From NCBI RefSeq assembly GCF_002753895.1, contig NZ_NJER01000002.1:1-64000 (forward strand): 64,000 bases of DNA, read 5' to 3'. This document shows positions 12,021-21,247 of the stretch, piece after piece. A program made the translations under genes and the position numbers. The notes beneath the pieces are model-generated. The model was not told where the DNA came from. It saw nothing but the letters and a program-made list of their open reading frames with translations, and did no database searches. This stretch comes from Halobacteriovorax sp. JY17 (GTDB taxonomy: Bacteria; Bdellovibrionota; Bacteriovoracia; Bacteriovoracales; Bacteriovoracaceae). Numbering within the stretch: the stretch's first letter is position 1; each line of letters starts with the position of its first letter.

Positions 12021-12046
12021 AGGCCACTCTTTGAGTGGCCTTTTTA
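12021..12046 (+). terminator. Rho-independent terminator after atpE
   Basis: GGCCACTC (12022-12029) pairs perfectly with GAGTGGCC (12033-12040) around a three-base loop, with a flanking A-T pair and five T. It ends the atp transcript 30 bases after the atpE stop. Confidence 0.9.
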
Positions 12047-12067
12047 TTTGTATCTACCGTTAAAGTA

Positions 12068-12436
12068 CTAAATCATTTCAATATCTTTTTCAATCTGATC
12101 AAGCTTTGTGTAAATCATGTCAAATGATCTTTGGTAAGTTAGTGAATCGATATCTTTTTTTACGCTTTCTAAGTCTCTTTCAACTTGATTTGCAATAACT
12201 GCTATAATTTTTCCTTCATTATGATCAATATCCATTGGTAGCGAATCTAAGGTATTTTCTAATTTCTTACCAAGTCTTGCTACTTCTCTATTTAAAAAAT
12301 CTGTTTCAGCAGCAATAATTTTTCCGGCCATAATTTCACTATTAACCAGTGACTCTGACTCGTGTGGGCTCTTTGCAAAATTATTAGTACTAGCAAAAAT
12401 TGTTAAAAGTAAAATGGCGCACTTTAAAGTTTTCAT
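12068..12436 (-). CDS. Small secreted helical protein, unknown function
   Basis: About 122 residues beginning MKTLKCAILLLTIFAS with a Sec signal peptide (likely cut after NNFAK or nearby), then a charged, mostly helical, coiled-coil-prone body with no cysteines in the mature part. I do not recognise a family. The ATG at 12436 has AAAGGAG just upstream; a TTG at 12451 in the same frame would place the ribosome site inside the gene and is rejected. It is divergent from ribD across a 204-base gap and convergent with the atp operon terminator. Probably periplasmic. Confidence 0.75.
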   Translation of the reverse strand: MKTLKCAILLLTIFASTNNFAKSPHESESLVNSEIMAGKIIAAETDFLNREVARLGKKLENTLDSLPMDIDHNEGKIIAVIANQVERDLESVKKDIDSLTYQRSFDMIYTKLDQIEKDIEMI

Positions 12437-12640
12437 GGTTTCTCCTTTCAATGTTGAATAATTAAATTATAAAACTTTAAGGAATAGAAATGTTGAGGCT
12501 TGAAACCTTTTCACAGGGTGTACAAGTATTAGACATACTTAAAATATATTCAATAAAAACGGATACTTATACACATTATCTGCTATGAAAAAAAGACCAT
12601 AACTATCTGAAAGATGTAGATTATATGCTATAAGCACCCC

Positions 12641-13777
12641 ATGGATATAAAAGTCGATGAACAATATATAAAGATGTGTTTTACACTTGCAAGAAATGGA
12701 TTGGGAGAAGTATCCCCAAACCCATTAGTGGGCTCTGTTATTGTTCAGGATAATATTATAATTGGTAGAGGGTTTCATGAATTTTATGGGGGCCCTCATG
12801 CTGAACCAAATGCGATTAATAATGCTATTGAATCAGTGGAAGGTGCTACCCTTTACTGTAATCTTGAGCCTTGCTGTCATACAAATAAACAAACTCCACC
12901 GTGCACAAGTAAAATAATTGAAAGTAAAATTAAAAGAGTGGTCATTTCAAACCTAGACCCCAATCCTCTCGTTGCAGGAAAGGGTGTTAAAAAGTTAAGA
13001 GAAGCAGGAATTGCTGTGACTGTTGGTGTTCTTGAAGAAGAAGGTAGAGAGCTAAATGAAGTCTTCTTTAAATATATTCAATCAGAAAAACCGTTTGTTC
13101 ATATAAAGCTCGCTCAAACATTAGATGGAAAAATTGCTACAAGCACAGGTGATTCAAAGTGGATTAGCAGCGACTCTGCAAGAGTTAGAGTTCACGAGTG
13201 GAGAAAAAAATACGATGCGATCTTAATTGGAAGAAATACTCTAGAGAAAGATGATCCTACCTTGAATATTAGAATGGGAGTCGAGGGTAATGGAAAAATT
13301 CCTTATCGAGTTGTTATCGGATCAATAGAAAAAATTAATCTTGAATTTAAATTATTCCAAGATGAGAATTCTCATAAGACGATAATCGCTACAACTAAGG
13401 AGTCTTATGAAAATTGCCAGCAAGAAAAGCTTACAATACTAGAAGAAAGAAAGGTTAAAATCCTTCTTATCAAAGAAATAGATGAAAGCTTAGATTTAGA
13501 TGACCTCCTTCAGAAACTAGGAGCACTTAAAATTACTTCTGTATTAGTTGAAGGTGGGCAAAGTGTAATCACCTCTTTCATTGATCAGAGACAATACGAC
13601 AAGTTGAGTTTATTTATATGTCCAAAAATAATAGGTAATGGGATTTCATATTATAGAAATGATAAAAAACAAAATATGAAAGAAGCGATTGAATTTACAA
13701 ATTCTCAAATTGAAAACCTAGACGGGCAAATTATTTATCATACGTATTCTGGAGGACATAAATGTTTACAGGATTAG
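12641..13777 (+). CDS. ribD: Bifunctional riboflavin deaminase/reductase RibD
   Basis: RibD carries out the deamination and side-chain reduction of the GTP-derived pyrimidine in riboflavin synthesis. The 378-residue protein has the zinc deaminase motifs HAEPNAI (about 50-56) and LEPCCHTNKQTPPC (about 76-89), then the reductase domain (IKLAQTLDGKIAT, about 148-160, and VEGGQSVITSF, about 305-315). It is the first gene of a compact rib operon and overlaps ribE by 16 bases. No FMN riboswitch is recognisable in the 204 bases upstream. Confidence 0.96.
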   Translation: MDIKVDEQYIKMCFTLARNGLGEVSPNPLVGSVIVQDNIIIGRGFHEFYGGPHAEPNAINNAIESVEGATLYCNLEPCCHTNKQTPPCTSKIIESKIKRVVISNLDPNPLVAGKGVKKLREAGIAVTVGVLEEEGRELNEVFFKYIQSEKPFVHIKLAQTLDGKIATSTGDSKWISSDSARVRVHEWRKKYDAILIGRNTLEKDDPTLNIRMGVEGNGKIPYRVVIGSIEKINLEFKLFQDENSHKTIIATTKESYENCQQEKLTILEERKVKILLIKEIDESLDLDDLLQKLGALKITSVLVEGGQSVITSFIDQRQYDKLSLFICPKIIGNGISYYRNDKKQNMKEAIEFTNSQIENLDGQIIYHTYSGGHKCLQD

Positions 13778-14418
13778 TTAAAGAGATTGGTATTGTAAAA
13801 TCTATAAATGGTAATCAAGAAGGGAAAGAGCTTGTCATTTATTCAAAGTCTTTAATTAAAGAAATTTCTATTGATGATTCTATTTCTATTAATGGAGCTT
13901 GCCAGACTGCTACGAGAGTTTCAGACGATCATTTTTGTGTTCAAACTGTTCATACGAGTTTAGATAAAACAACACTTGGGAGTTTAAGAGTTGGAGAAGA
14001 GGTAAACTTAGAGTTAGCTCTACAATTAAGTGACAGACTGGGTGGTCACCTAGTTCAAGGTCATGTGAATTCTATGGCCACTATTGTTGATATTCAAAAT
14101 AAGGGAAAGAACTATACTGTTAAATCAAAAATAAATAGAGATCAGATGAAGTATATAGTTTCTGAGGGATCAATTACTATTGACGGAATTTCATTGACTG
14201 TTGCAGCCATTGATAGAGACCAAAATACATTTACAGTATCGGTTATCCCTCACACATGGCTAAATACAGTTCTTAGAAATAGAAAAATAGGTTCAATAAT
14301 AAATATAGAAGTAGATATCTTAGGCAAGTATGTTGAAAACTTGCTTTTTTATAAGGGAAGTCATAAAACGTCAGAATCACAGATGAGTGAGGAATGGCTA
14401 AGGTCTAAAGGTTTTTAA
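13762..14418 (+). CDS. ribE: Riboflavin synthase alpha chain
   Basis: Riboflavin synthase makes riboflavin by dismutation of two 6,7-dimethyl-8-ribityllumazine molecules. The 218-residue protein shows the typical start MFTGLVKEIG and two tandem lumazine-binding repeats, with the motif GHLVQGHVN in the first-to-second repeat junction (about 93-101) and SITIDGISLTV (about 136-146) in the second. A GGAGG ribosome site lies inside the end of ribD. It abuts ribBA with no gap. Confidence 0.95.
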   Translation: MFTGLVKEIGIVKSINGNQEGKELVIYSKSLIKEISIDDSISINGACQTATRVSDDHFCVQTVHTSLDKTTLGSLRVGEEVNLELALQLSDRLGGHLVQGHVNSMATIVDIQNKGKNYTVKSKINRDQMKYIVSEGSITIDGISLTVAAIDRDQNTFTVSVIPHTWLNTVLRNRKIGSIINIEVDILGKYVENLLFYKGSHKTSESQMSEEWLRSKGF

Positions 14419-15621
14419 ATGTTTGATAGTATTGAAAGTGCCATTGAGGATATTAAGCTCGGAAAAATTATTATCGTAATTGATGATGAAGATAGAGAGA
14501 ATGAAGGTGACTTCATTATGGCAGCAGATAAAGTTACACCAGAAGCGATTAATTTTATGGCCACTTATGGGAGAGGGTTAATTTGTACTCCTATAACAGA
14601 AGATAGGGCCAACGAGCTTGAATTAGATATTATGGTTAAGTCGAGTGGCTGCGTGAATAATACGGCCTTTACGGTATCAATCGATTTAAATAATGGTGGT
14701 ACAGGGATTTCATGTGAAGATAGATCTCTTACAACTCTAGCTCTAACTGAAAACTCAACAAAGGCCTCAGATTTTGTTAGACCGGGTCATATTTTCCCTC
14801 TTATTGCTAGAGATGGTGGAGTTTTAGAGAGAAATGGTCATACGGAAGCAGCAGTTGATTTTGCGAGACTTGCGGGCTGTCATCCATCAGGGGTGATTTG
14901 TGAGATCATGAATGAAGACGGAACAATGGCCAGAACTGAAGACTTAAAAAAAGTTGCAGATAAGCATGGTTTAAAGTTTGTTACAATTAAAGACCTTGTT
15001 AATTATAGAAATAAATTGAATTCTAAAAGTATTCAGATGACTTCAGAAATTGATTTTCCAAATAAGTTTGGAAACTTCAAGCTTAGAATGTATGAAGTTG
15101 AAGATTCAGGAGAGCACCACATTGCTTTAGTAAAAGGGAAAATTTCAAAGAACTCCCCTACTTTAGTTCGCATACATTCAGAGTGTTTCACTGGCGATAT
15201 ATTTGGCTCAATGAGATGTGACTGTGGTGAGCAATTAGAAAATTCAATGAAGAAAATAGAAGAGGCTGGATCAGGAGTCATCCTCTATATGAGACAAGAA
15301 GGAAGAGGGATTGGCCTTCCAAATAAAATCAAAGCCTACTCTCTTCAAGATACAGGCCTTGATACTGTAGACGCCAATAGAGCATTGGGATTTGCAGATG
15401 ACTTAAGAACTTATGATGCGGCAATTGCAATGTTAGAAGATATTGGGGTTAGCAAGGTTGAACTTCTTACCAATAATCCACTCAAGTTTACTTCTCTTTC
15501 TGAAGCAAACTTTGAAATTGTTAATAGACATCCAATTGAAACGCTGGCTAATGATATTAATATAAATTATTTAAGAACTAAGAAAAATAGAATGAATCAT
15601 TTGTTTGATTCAATAAATTAG
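14419..15621 (+). CDS. ribBA: Fused DHBP synthase / GTP cyclohydrolase II
   Basis: This fusion supplies both starting branches of riboflavin synthesis: 3,4-dihydroxy-2-butanone 4-phosphate from ribulose 5-phosphate, and the pyrimidine from GTP. The N-terminal half (1-200) has DDEDRENEGDFIMAADKV (about 21-38) and GHTEAAVDF (about 140-148). The C-terminal half keeps the zinc cysteines and catalytic region HSECFTGDIFGSMRCDCGEQ (about 253-272) and RQEGRGIGL (about 291-299), so both activities look intact. It follows ribE directly and precedes ribH by 9 bases. Confidence 0.96.
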   Translation: MFDSIESAIEDIKLGKIIIVIDDEDRENEGDFIMAADKVTPEAINFMATYGRGLICTPITEDRANELELDIMVKSSGCVNNTAFTVSIDLNNGGTGISCEDRSLTTLALTENSTKASDFVRPGHIFPLIARDGGVLERNGHTEAAVDFARLAGCHPSGVICEIMNEDGTMARTEDLKKVADKHGLKFVTIKDLVNYRNKLNSKSIQMTSEIDFPNKFGNFKLRMYEVEDSGEHHIALVKGKISKNSPTLVRIHSECFTGDIFGSMRCDCGEQLENSMKKIEEAGSGVILYMRQEGRGIGLPNKIKAYSLQDTGLDTVDANRALGFADDLRTYDAAIAMLEDIGVSKVELLTNNPLKFTSLSEANFEIVNRHPIETLANDININYLRTKKNRMNHLFDSIN

Positions 15622-15630
15622 GAGAAATCT

Positions 15631-16098
15631 ATGGCCAATTTAATTGAGGGAAACCTATCGGCTGAAGGTAAGAAGTTTGCAATAATCTCTGCTCGTTTTA
15701 ATGAATTCATTACAGGGAAATTAGTAAATGGTGCAATCGATTGTTTGAAAAGACACCAAGCTTCTGAAAACGATATTGATGTTGCTTGGGTACCAGGTGC
15801 ATTTGAAATTAGTTTAATGGCGCAAAAACTAGCAAAGACAAATAAGTATGATGCAGTTATTTGTCTTGGCGCAGTTATTAGAGGAACGACTCCACATTTT
15901 GATTATGTATGTTCTGAAGTAGCAAAAGGTGTTTCAAAAATCTCATTAGATACAGAAGTTCCAGTAATTTTTGGAGTCATCACTACTGATTCTATTGAGC
16001 AGGCAATTGAAAGAGCGGGAACTAAGGCCGGAAATAAAGGCTGGGATGCTGCTATGTCTGGAATTGAAATGGCCAGCCTAATGGCTCAATTTAATTAA
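15631..16098 (+). CDS. ribH: 6,7-dimethyl-8-ribityllumazine synthase
   Basis: RibH condenses the two RibBA/RibD branch products into lumazine, the substrate of RibE. The 155-residue length is typical. Signature segments are SARFNEFIT (about 20-28), [16 protein letters not shown] (about 51-66), [14 protein letters not shown] (about 81-94) and [17 protein letters not shown] (about 112-128). An AGGAG ribosome site precedes the ATG. Its stop overlaps the following gene's start by one base (TAATG). Confidence 0.96.
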   Translation: MANLIEGNLSAEGKKFAIISARFNEFITGKLVNGAIDCLKRHQASENDIDVAWVPGAFEISLMAQKLAKTNKYDAVICLGAVIRGTTPHFDYVCSEVAKGVSKISLDTEVPVIFGVITTDSIEQAIERAGTKAGNKGWDAAMSGIEMASLMAQFN

Positions 16099-16763
16099 TG
16101 AGTTTAGACGCAAATATTGAAGGAGTAGGCTCTTCATTTAGTGAAGAGCTTTTTCTAAAATGTAGAATAAAGACTATTGAAGCTGTGAAGTTAATAGCTG
16201 AGCAAATTAAGCCAGGTATGACAGAAGCTAATGGTCATAAAATAATAGATGAAACCCTTGAAAGCTTAGGATGTGAGAAGAAATGGCATCCAAGTAAGTT
16301 TAGAATAGGTAAAAATACACTCAAATCTTTTAAAGAAAAATCAGACCCTACATTAGTTTTAAAAGAAAACGATATTTTCTTTATAGATATTGGACCAGTT
16401 TTCTATGGTCACGAAGGTGATTATGGAGAGACTTTTGTTCTTGGTGAATCTAAAGAATTTACTGAGATTAAATTGGCGAGTGAGGAAATCTTTAAAGTTT
16501 CAGCTGAAGTAGCGGAAAGAGAAAAACTCACTGGACCGGCTCTCTATGACTTTGCAGAGGCCCACGCTAAAAAGCTGGGGTATAAGTTTAACGATAAAAT
16601 GAAAGGTCATAGGCTCGGAGATTTTCCACACGCTATTTTTACAAGATCTAACCTAGCAGAAACAGAAATTATTCCAAATGGTAACCTTTGGGTATTAGAA
16701 ATTTTGATTACTCATCCAGAAGAAAAATTCGGGGCCTTTTTCGAAGACCTTATAAAAATTTAA
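16098..16763 (+). CDS. M24-family metallopeptidase-like protein
   Basis: The 221-residue protein has the pita-bread fold signature of methionine aminopeptidase/Xaa-Pro peptidases: metal-ligand segment FIDIGPVFYGHEGDYGET (about 94-111), a histidine in GHRLGDFPHA (about 174-183), and acidic residues near the end (LEILITHPEEKFGAFFEDL). It lacks an N-terminal domain. The substrate is unknown. It is translationally coupled to ribH, so it travels with riboflavin synthesis, but a role there is not established. Its TAA stop shares TTAA (16760-16763) with the convergent methyltransferase gene. Confidence 0.82.
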   Translation: MSLDANIEGVGSSFSEELFLKCRIKTIEAVKLIAEQIKPGMTEANGHKIIDETLESLGCEKKWHPSKFRIGKNTLKSFKEKSDPTLVLKENDIFFIDIGPVFYGHEGDYGETFVLGESKEFTEIKLASEEIFKVSAEVAEREKLTGPALYDFAEAHAKKLGYKFNDKMKGHRLGDFPHAIFTRSNLAETEIIPNGNLWVLEILITHPEEKFGAFFEDLIKI

Positions 16764-17530
16764 AGAGAAAATTGATAGAGAACAATTGAACTTGAGCAAG
16801 CTGCATTTAAATGGGCAACTTCATCATTAATTGGAATTCTAATAATATCATCACTTATATCTAGAACTTCACTTTGAATTCCATGTCCTTCACTCCCGAT
16901 AATTACACAGGCCTTATTAGAAAATTTATATGTGGGAAGATTGATGGCACCGGGCTGATTCGCTGTACTTATCACACGGTATTTTCTCTGCTGAAGGAGA
17001 TTTAAGTCTCTTAATAAATCATCGCTTTTATAGATCTTTACTTTAAAAATATTCCCCATAGATACTCGGATACATCTTCTGGCATAAGGAGAGCATGTTC
17101 TGGAATCTATAATTATTGAATTAATATTAAAGGCAGCACTATTTCGTATAATAGTTCCAATATTTTCGGGAGAAGTAAGACCATTCAATACAAGAACTTT
17201 ATCTTCTAACTCATCAATTGAAATATAGGATGGTCTCTTCGCAAGCGCCATCACTCCATGATGAAGCTTATGCCCTACGATATCTTCCATCACTTCTTTG
17301 GGAGCAGTATAAATTTCAGTATTCTTTGTCTCAAGAATTGTTGAATATTTTTCTATAAACTCTCTATGGGCAAATATTTTTTGAACTTTAGTATTAGAAT
17401 TTAAAAGTTTTAAGATAACTTTTTCAGATTCAACAATGATCTGTTTATTTATACTTAATGATTTGTCTTTAAGAGAGAGAAACTCTTTAATATTTGGATC
17501 TTCAACTGTTTGAACTTCTATTATCTTCAC
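16760..17530 (-). CDS. SpoU/TrmH-family RNA methyltransferase
   Basis: The 256-residue protein has an N-terminal substrate-binding domain and a C-terminal SPOUT domain with the three motifs LNGLTSPENIGTIIRNSAAF (about 112-131), VIIGSEGHGI (about 210-219) and IPINDEVAHLNAACSSSIVLY (the last part, about 232-252). These bind S-adenosylmethionine in the knotted fold. Members 2'-O-methylate tRNA or rRNA; which one cannot be told here. The GTG start overlaps the uvrA stop (GTGA), so it is the last gene of the minus-strand mfd operon. Confidence 0.88.
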   Translation of the reverse strand: MKIIEVQTVEDPNIKEFLSLKDKSLSINKQIIVESEKVILKLLNSNTKVQKIFAHREFIEKYSTILETKNTEIYTAPKEVMEDIVGHKLHHGVMALAKRPSYISIDELEDKVLVLNGLTSPENIGTIIRNSAAFNINSIIIDSRTCSPYARRCIRVSMGNIFKVKIYKSDDLLRDLNLLQQRKYRVISTANQPGAINLPTYKFSNKACVIIGSEGHGIQSEVLDISDDIIRIPINDEVAHLNAACSSSIVLYQFSL

Positions 17531-20331
17531 TTAAGGAACCTTTTTAGGTATTTACCAGTGTAAGAACCTTTTGTCTTAGCAACCTCTTCAGGGGTTCCCT
17601 CTGCGATAATTTCACCACCATTCTTCCCCCCTTCAGGCCCTAAATCAATTACATAGTCAGCAGTTTTAATAACATCTAAATTATGTTCAATAATTAAAAC
17701 GGAATGACCTTGGTCGACAAGGGTATGAACTGCATCTAGGAGAATTTTAATATCTTGAAAATGTAGTCCTGTTGTCGGCTCATCTAAGACATAGAGGCAG
17801 TGACCTTTAGTCATCTTTGAAAGCTCTTTTGATAGTTTAAGTCTTTGAGCTTCTCCTCCAGAGAGAGTTGTGGCTGATTGACCTAGTTTTATATAACCAA
17901 GTCCTACAGAGACCATTGTACTTAGAATTCTGTGCATTTTCTTATGATTTTCAAAAAAAGCTGAGGCCTCTTCAATACTCATAGCTAAGACATCGGCAAT
18001 ATTCTTACCACGATATAAGACAGATAAAGTTTCATTATTATATCTTGAGCCATGGCACTCGCTACAGGTTATAAAGACATCAGGAAGAAAGTGCATTTCA
18101 ATTTTCTTAACACCATTACCTTCACATTCTTCGCAGCGCCCACCCTTTACATTAAAACTAAATCTCCCCTGCTTATATCCTCTAACTTGAGACTCAGAGG
18201 TCTTTGCAAAGAGCTTTCTCACTTCATCAAATAGACCTGAGTAAGTGGCGGGATTTGAGTTTGGAGTTCTACCTATTGGGCTTTGATCTAACTCTATAAT
18301 TGACTTTAAAATATCTGTTCCAACGATAGAGTGATAATTTGAGCGTCGATAAAGATTTCTGTTTGCTCGAAGGATATTTGTTTTAATTGCAGGAACAAGT
18401 ACTTCATGTACAAGGGATGACTTACCAGAACCACTAACACCAGTGACACAGATAAGTCCTCCAAGAGGAAGTTTTAGCGTCACCTCTTTTAGATTGTTAT
18501 GTTTAGCCTTCTTTAGTTGAATATAATTTTTAAACTCTTTCCTACTCTCTGGAATATCTATTTTAATTGCGCCACTTAAATATTTTGCAGTCAGAGATTT
18601 TTTATTCTTAAGAATTTGATCAAGAGTACCTTCCGCAACAATTGTTCCACCGTGAATACCTGCCCCAGGTCCTATATCCACAATATGGTCGGCTTCTCTC
18701 ATTGTATCTTCATCATGTTCTACGACGAGAACAGTATTACCTAGGTCTCTTAAAGATTTTAAGGTTTCAATCAATCGATCATTATCTCTTTGATGAAGCC
18801 CTATACTAGGCTCGTCTAGAACATAGAGAACACCCGAAAGGGCAGAACCAATTTGAGTAGCTAGCCTAATTCTCTGGCTTTCACCGCCGGAAAGTGTTGC
18901 AGCACTTCTATTTATTGTAAGGTAGTCAAGACCAACATTTATTAAGAACTCAAGCCTGTTTTCAATTTCTTTAAGGAGTTTTTCAGCAATAAGTTTCTTC
19001 TCACCGCTTAGCTTTATAGATTTGATAAAATCATAAGCAGCTTTAATATCCATTTCTGATATATCCATTATGTTCTTTTTAGCAAGCTTAGTACTAAGAG
19101 CAATGGCCTTAAGTCTATGTCCCTTGCAAGAAGAGCATGTATTTATGTGCATATACTCTTCTAGTTCTTTTCTTACTTTTTCTGAACCAGATTCAGAATA
19201 TTTTTTTTCAAACCAAGAAGTAATTCCTGGAAATTCTTTTGAAAATTCATAGTAAGAGCTATCGGAAGAAAATTTATACTTATAGACTTTATCACTTCCT
19301 TTATAAAGAATATTAGTGAAGGTCTTAGGTAGTTTTTTAAGAGGAATAGAAAGATCAACCTTTTCTTTATCTGCAATACTTAAAATCATTTTATAGAGGA
19401 AAGAATTTTTCTTGCTTAGTGGTTTGATTGCACCATCAAGAATTGAAATATTCTCATCTGTAATCATAAGATTTAAGTCAAAATCTTTCATTTGACCAAT
19501 ACCATTACAGGTCTCACACGCACCTAATGGAGAATTAAAAGAGAAGAGTCTTGGTTCTAGATCTGGGAAAACTTCCCCTGTTACTGGAGAAATATTTCTC
19601 TCACTAAAAGTAAGAAGCTTATCTTCACCAACTAAAATATTTACAATTCCATTACTAAGTTTAAGTGCGTGCTCAACAGAATCAGTGATCCTTTTTTCAA
19701 TCCCCTCTTTTATAAGAACTCTATCAATGACGATATCAAATTGATTTGCAGTTTTTGGTGCATCATCTAGTTGAACAACTTCTCCATCAATATAGGCCCT
19801 TACAAATCCCATCGTGAGGTACTTTGTGACTTCTGATTTTAAGTTCACTTTATTACCACTAAGTATTGGTGACATTATATGAAGCTTTGTTTTTTCTGGA
19901 AGATTCTGTAATTCTCTAACTATTTGTGTCGGAGTATATCTCTTTATTTCTTTTCCTGAATCAGGATCATATAAAGTTCCAACTCTTGCATAGAGAACTC
20001 TCATGTAATCATAAATTTCGGTAATTGTTCCAACTGTTGAACGAGGATTTCTACTACTAGACTTTTGATCGATAGCAATAGCAGGTGAAAGTCCGGTAAT
20101 AGACTCAACTTCTGGAGGTTGATACTGACCTAGAAATTGTCTTGCATAACTCGAAAGACTTTCAATATATCTTCTTTGTCCCTCAACATATATTGTATCA
20201 AAAGCTAGAGAACTTTTACCAGAACCTGAAGGGCCAGTTATAACAGTAATTGTATTTTTTGGAATCTTTAGAGAAACCTCTTTAAGGTTATGAACTTTGG
20301 CTTTATAAATATCGATAAACTTATTATTCAT
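17527..20331 (-). CDS. uvrA: Excinuclease ABC subunit A
   Basis: UvrA recognises DNA lesions for nucleotide excision repair. The 934-residue protein has two ABC ATPase modules: first Walker A GPSGSGKSS (about 33-41), second GVSGSGKSS (about 627-635), and two signature segments (LSGGESQRIRLA and LSGGEAQRLKLS). Zinc-finger cysteines are visible in CETCNGIG and CEECEGNG...CSECHG. It overlaps pdxA by 8 bases and the methyltransferase by 4. It shares an operon with mfd, its partner in transcription-coupled repair. Confidence 0.97.
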   Translation of the reverse strand: MNNKFIDIYKAKVHNLKEVSLKIPKNTITVITGPSGSGKSSLAFDTIYVEGQRRYIESLSSYARQFLGQYQPPEVESITGLSPAIAIDQKSSSRNPRSTVGTITEIYDYMRVLYARVGTLYDPDSGKEIKRYTPTQIVRELQNLPEKTKLHIMSPILSGNKVNLKSEVTKYLTMGFVRAYIDGEVVQLDDAPKTANQFDIVIDRVLIKEGIEKRITDSVEHALKLSNGIVNILVGEDKLLTFSERNISPVTGEVFPDLEPRLFSFNSPLGACETCNGIGQMKDFDLNLMITDENISILDGAIKPLSKKNSFLYKMILSIADKEKVDLSIPLKKLPKTFTNILYKGSDKVYKYKFSSDSSYYEFSKEFPGITSWFEKKYSESGSEKVRKELEEYMHINTCSSCKGHRLKAIALSTKLAKKNIMDISEMDIKAAYDFIKSIKLSGEKKLIAEKLLKEIENRLEFLINVGLDYLTINRSAATLSGGESQRIRLATQIGSALSGVLYVLDEPSIGLHQRDNDRLIETLKSLRDLGNTVLVVEHDEDTMREADHIVDIGPGAGIHGGTIVAEGTLDQILKNKKSLTAKYLSGAIKIDIPESRKEFKNYIQLKKAKHNNLKEVTLKLPLGGLICVTGVSGSGKSSLVHEVLVPAIKTNILRANRNLYRRSNYHSIVGTDILKSIIELDQSPIGRTPNSNPATYSGLFDEVRKLFAKTSESQVRGYKQGRFSFNVKGGRCEECEGNGVKKIEMHFLPDVFITCSECHGSRYNNETLSVLYRGKNIADVLAMSIEEASAFFENHKKMHRILSTMVSVGLGYIKLGQSATTLSGGEAQRLKLSKELSKMTKGHCLYVLDEPTTGLHFQDIKILLDAVHTLVDQGHSVLIIEHNLDVIKTADYVIDLGPEGGKNGGEIIAEGTPEEVAKTKGSYTGKYLKRFLK

Positions 20332-21247
20332 GTGTAATTTTCCTATGCACTTTGATTGCTTCTTTTAGCATATAAAAACATCCACTAAAGTCGGCAATAT
20401 TTTTCCCAAAAAGATCAAAAGCAGTTCCGTGATCAACGCTCATTCTTAAGAATGGTAATCCTAGGGTTATATTTAAACCAATTGTTCTGTACTTATCTTT
20501 AAATTGAGGAAGACCTTGATCATGATACATATAAACCTTTAACTGAGCTTTATTTGAATCTGTATGAAAATGTAGAGTATCTCCACTAATCGGTCCAACT
20601 ATCCTTACGTTATGAATTTTTTTTAAGGCAGGTGCAATGACTTGATCTTCTGTCCCAAGTAACCCACCTTCACCGCAGTGAGGATTTATTCCTGAAACGA
20701 TAACTTCAGAGACTGAATGAAAATACTCACTAAGGCCTTTAAGAGTTATCTCAATCTTCTCTTTTATCATTTGAGATGTAATAACCTTACCAACTTCTGA
20801 TAAAGGAATATGGTCAGTAATAAGAAGAGTAGTATCTTGGAAAGCTTTGAAAACCATGCAGAGGTTAGCTTTCATATAGCGATGTCTTAGAAATTCGGTA
20901 TAGCCTTTTTTAAGTTCACCATTATCGATAAGTTGATCTTTGGAGGTTGGTAAAGTTAAAAGTATATCTGTAGATTGAATTTTATTAAGAGCGATATTTA
21001 AAGAAGACGTGCTCTCTGGTATTTCTGACTTTGGGAAATCTATAAAGTGAAGTAAATTTGAATTATAGACAATTCGATCGCCATGAATTTGATAATCAAA
21101 AGAAAGTGTCTGGAGGTTATTTTCAACAGTTTCTTTACTCGCAATAAGTGTGAACGATTTTTGCTGAGTGGAATTTAAAAGAGAAAATGATTTTAAAAAA
21201 ACCTCAATACCAATTCCTAATTCATGGCCCTGAGTTATATAAATCAT
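20324..21247 (-). CDS. pdxA: 4-hydroxythreonine-4-phosphate dehydrogenase
   Basis: PdxA oxidises 4-phosphohydroxy-L-threonine in DXP-dependent pyridoxal phosphate synthesis. Metal-ligand motifs are visible: GINPHCGEGGLLGTED (about 183-198), MYHDQGLPQFK (about 251-261) and DHGTAFDLFGK (about 285-295). The usual first metal histidine lies in the segment around HIPLSE. At 307 residues it is slightly shorter than typical PdxA (about 330). Its ATG overlaps the upstream SurA-like stop by one base, so the genes are co-translated. In E. coli pdxA also lies beside surA. Confidence 0.92.
   Translation of the reverse strand: MIYITQGHELGIGIEVFLKSFSLLNSTQQKSFTLIASKETVENNLQTLSFDYQIHGDRIVYNSNLLHFIDFPKSEIPESTSSLNIALNKIQSTDILLTLPTSKDQLIDNGELKKGYTEFLRHRYMKANLCMVFKAFQDTTLLITDHIPLSEVGKVITSQMIKEKIEITLKGLSEYFHSVSEVIVSGINPHCGEGGLLGTEDQVIAPALKKIHNVRIVGPISGDTLHFHTDSNKAQLKVYMYHDQGLPQFKDKYRTIGLNITLGLPFLRMSVDHGTAFDLFGKNIADFSGCFYMLKEAIKVHRKITHE

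Noticed and set aside
12452-12640. Possible FMN riboswitch before ribD
   Set aside because: The conserved RFN helices and their GC-rich motifs were not found in this short AT-rich gap.
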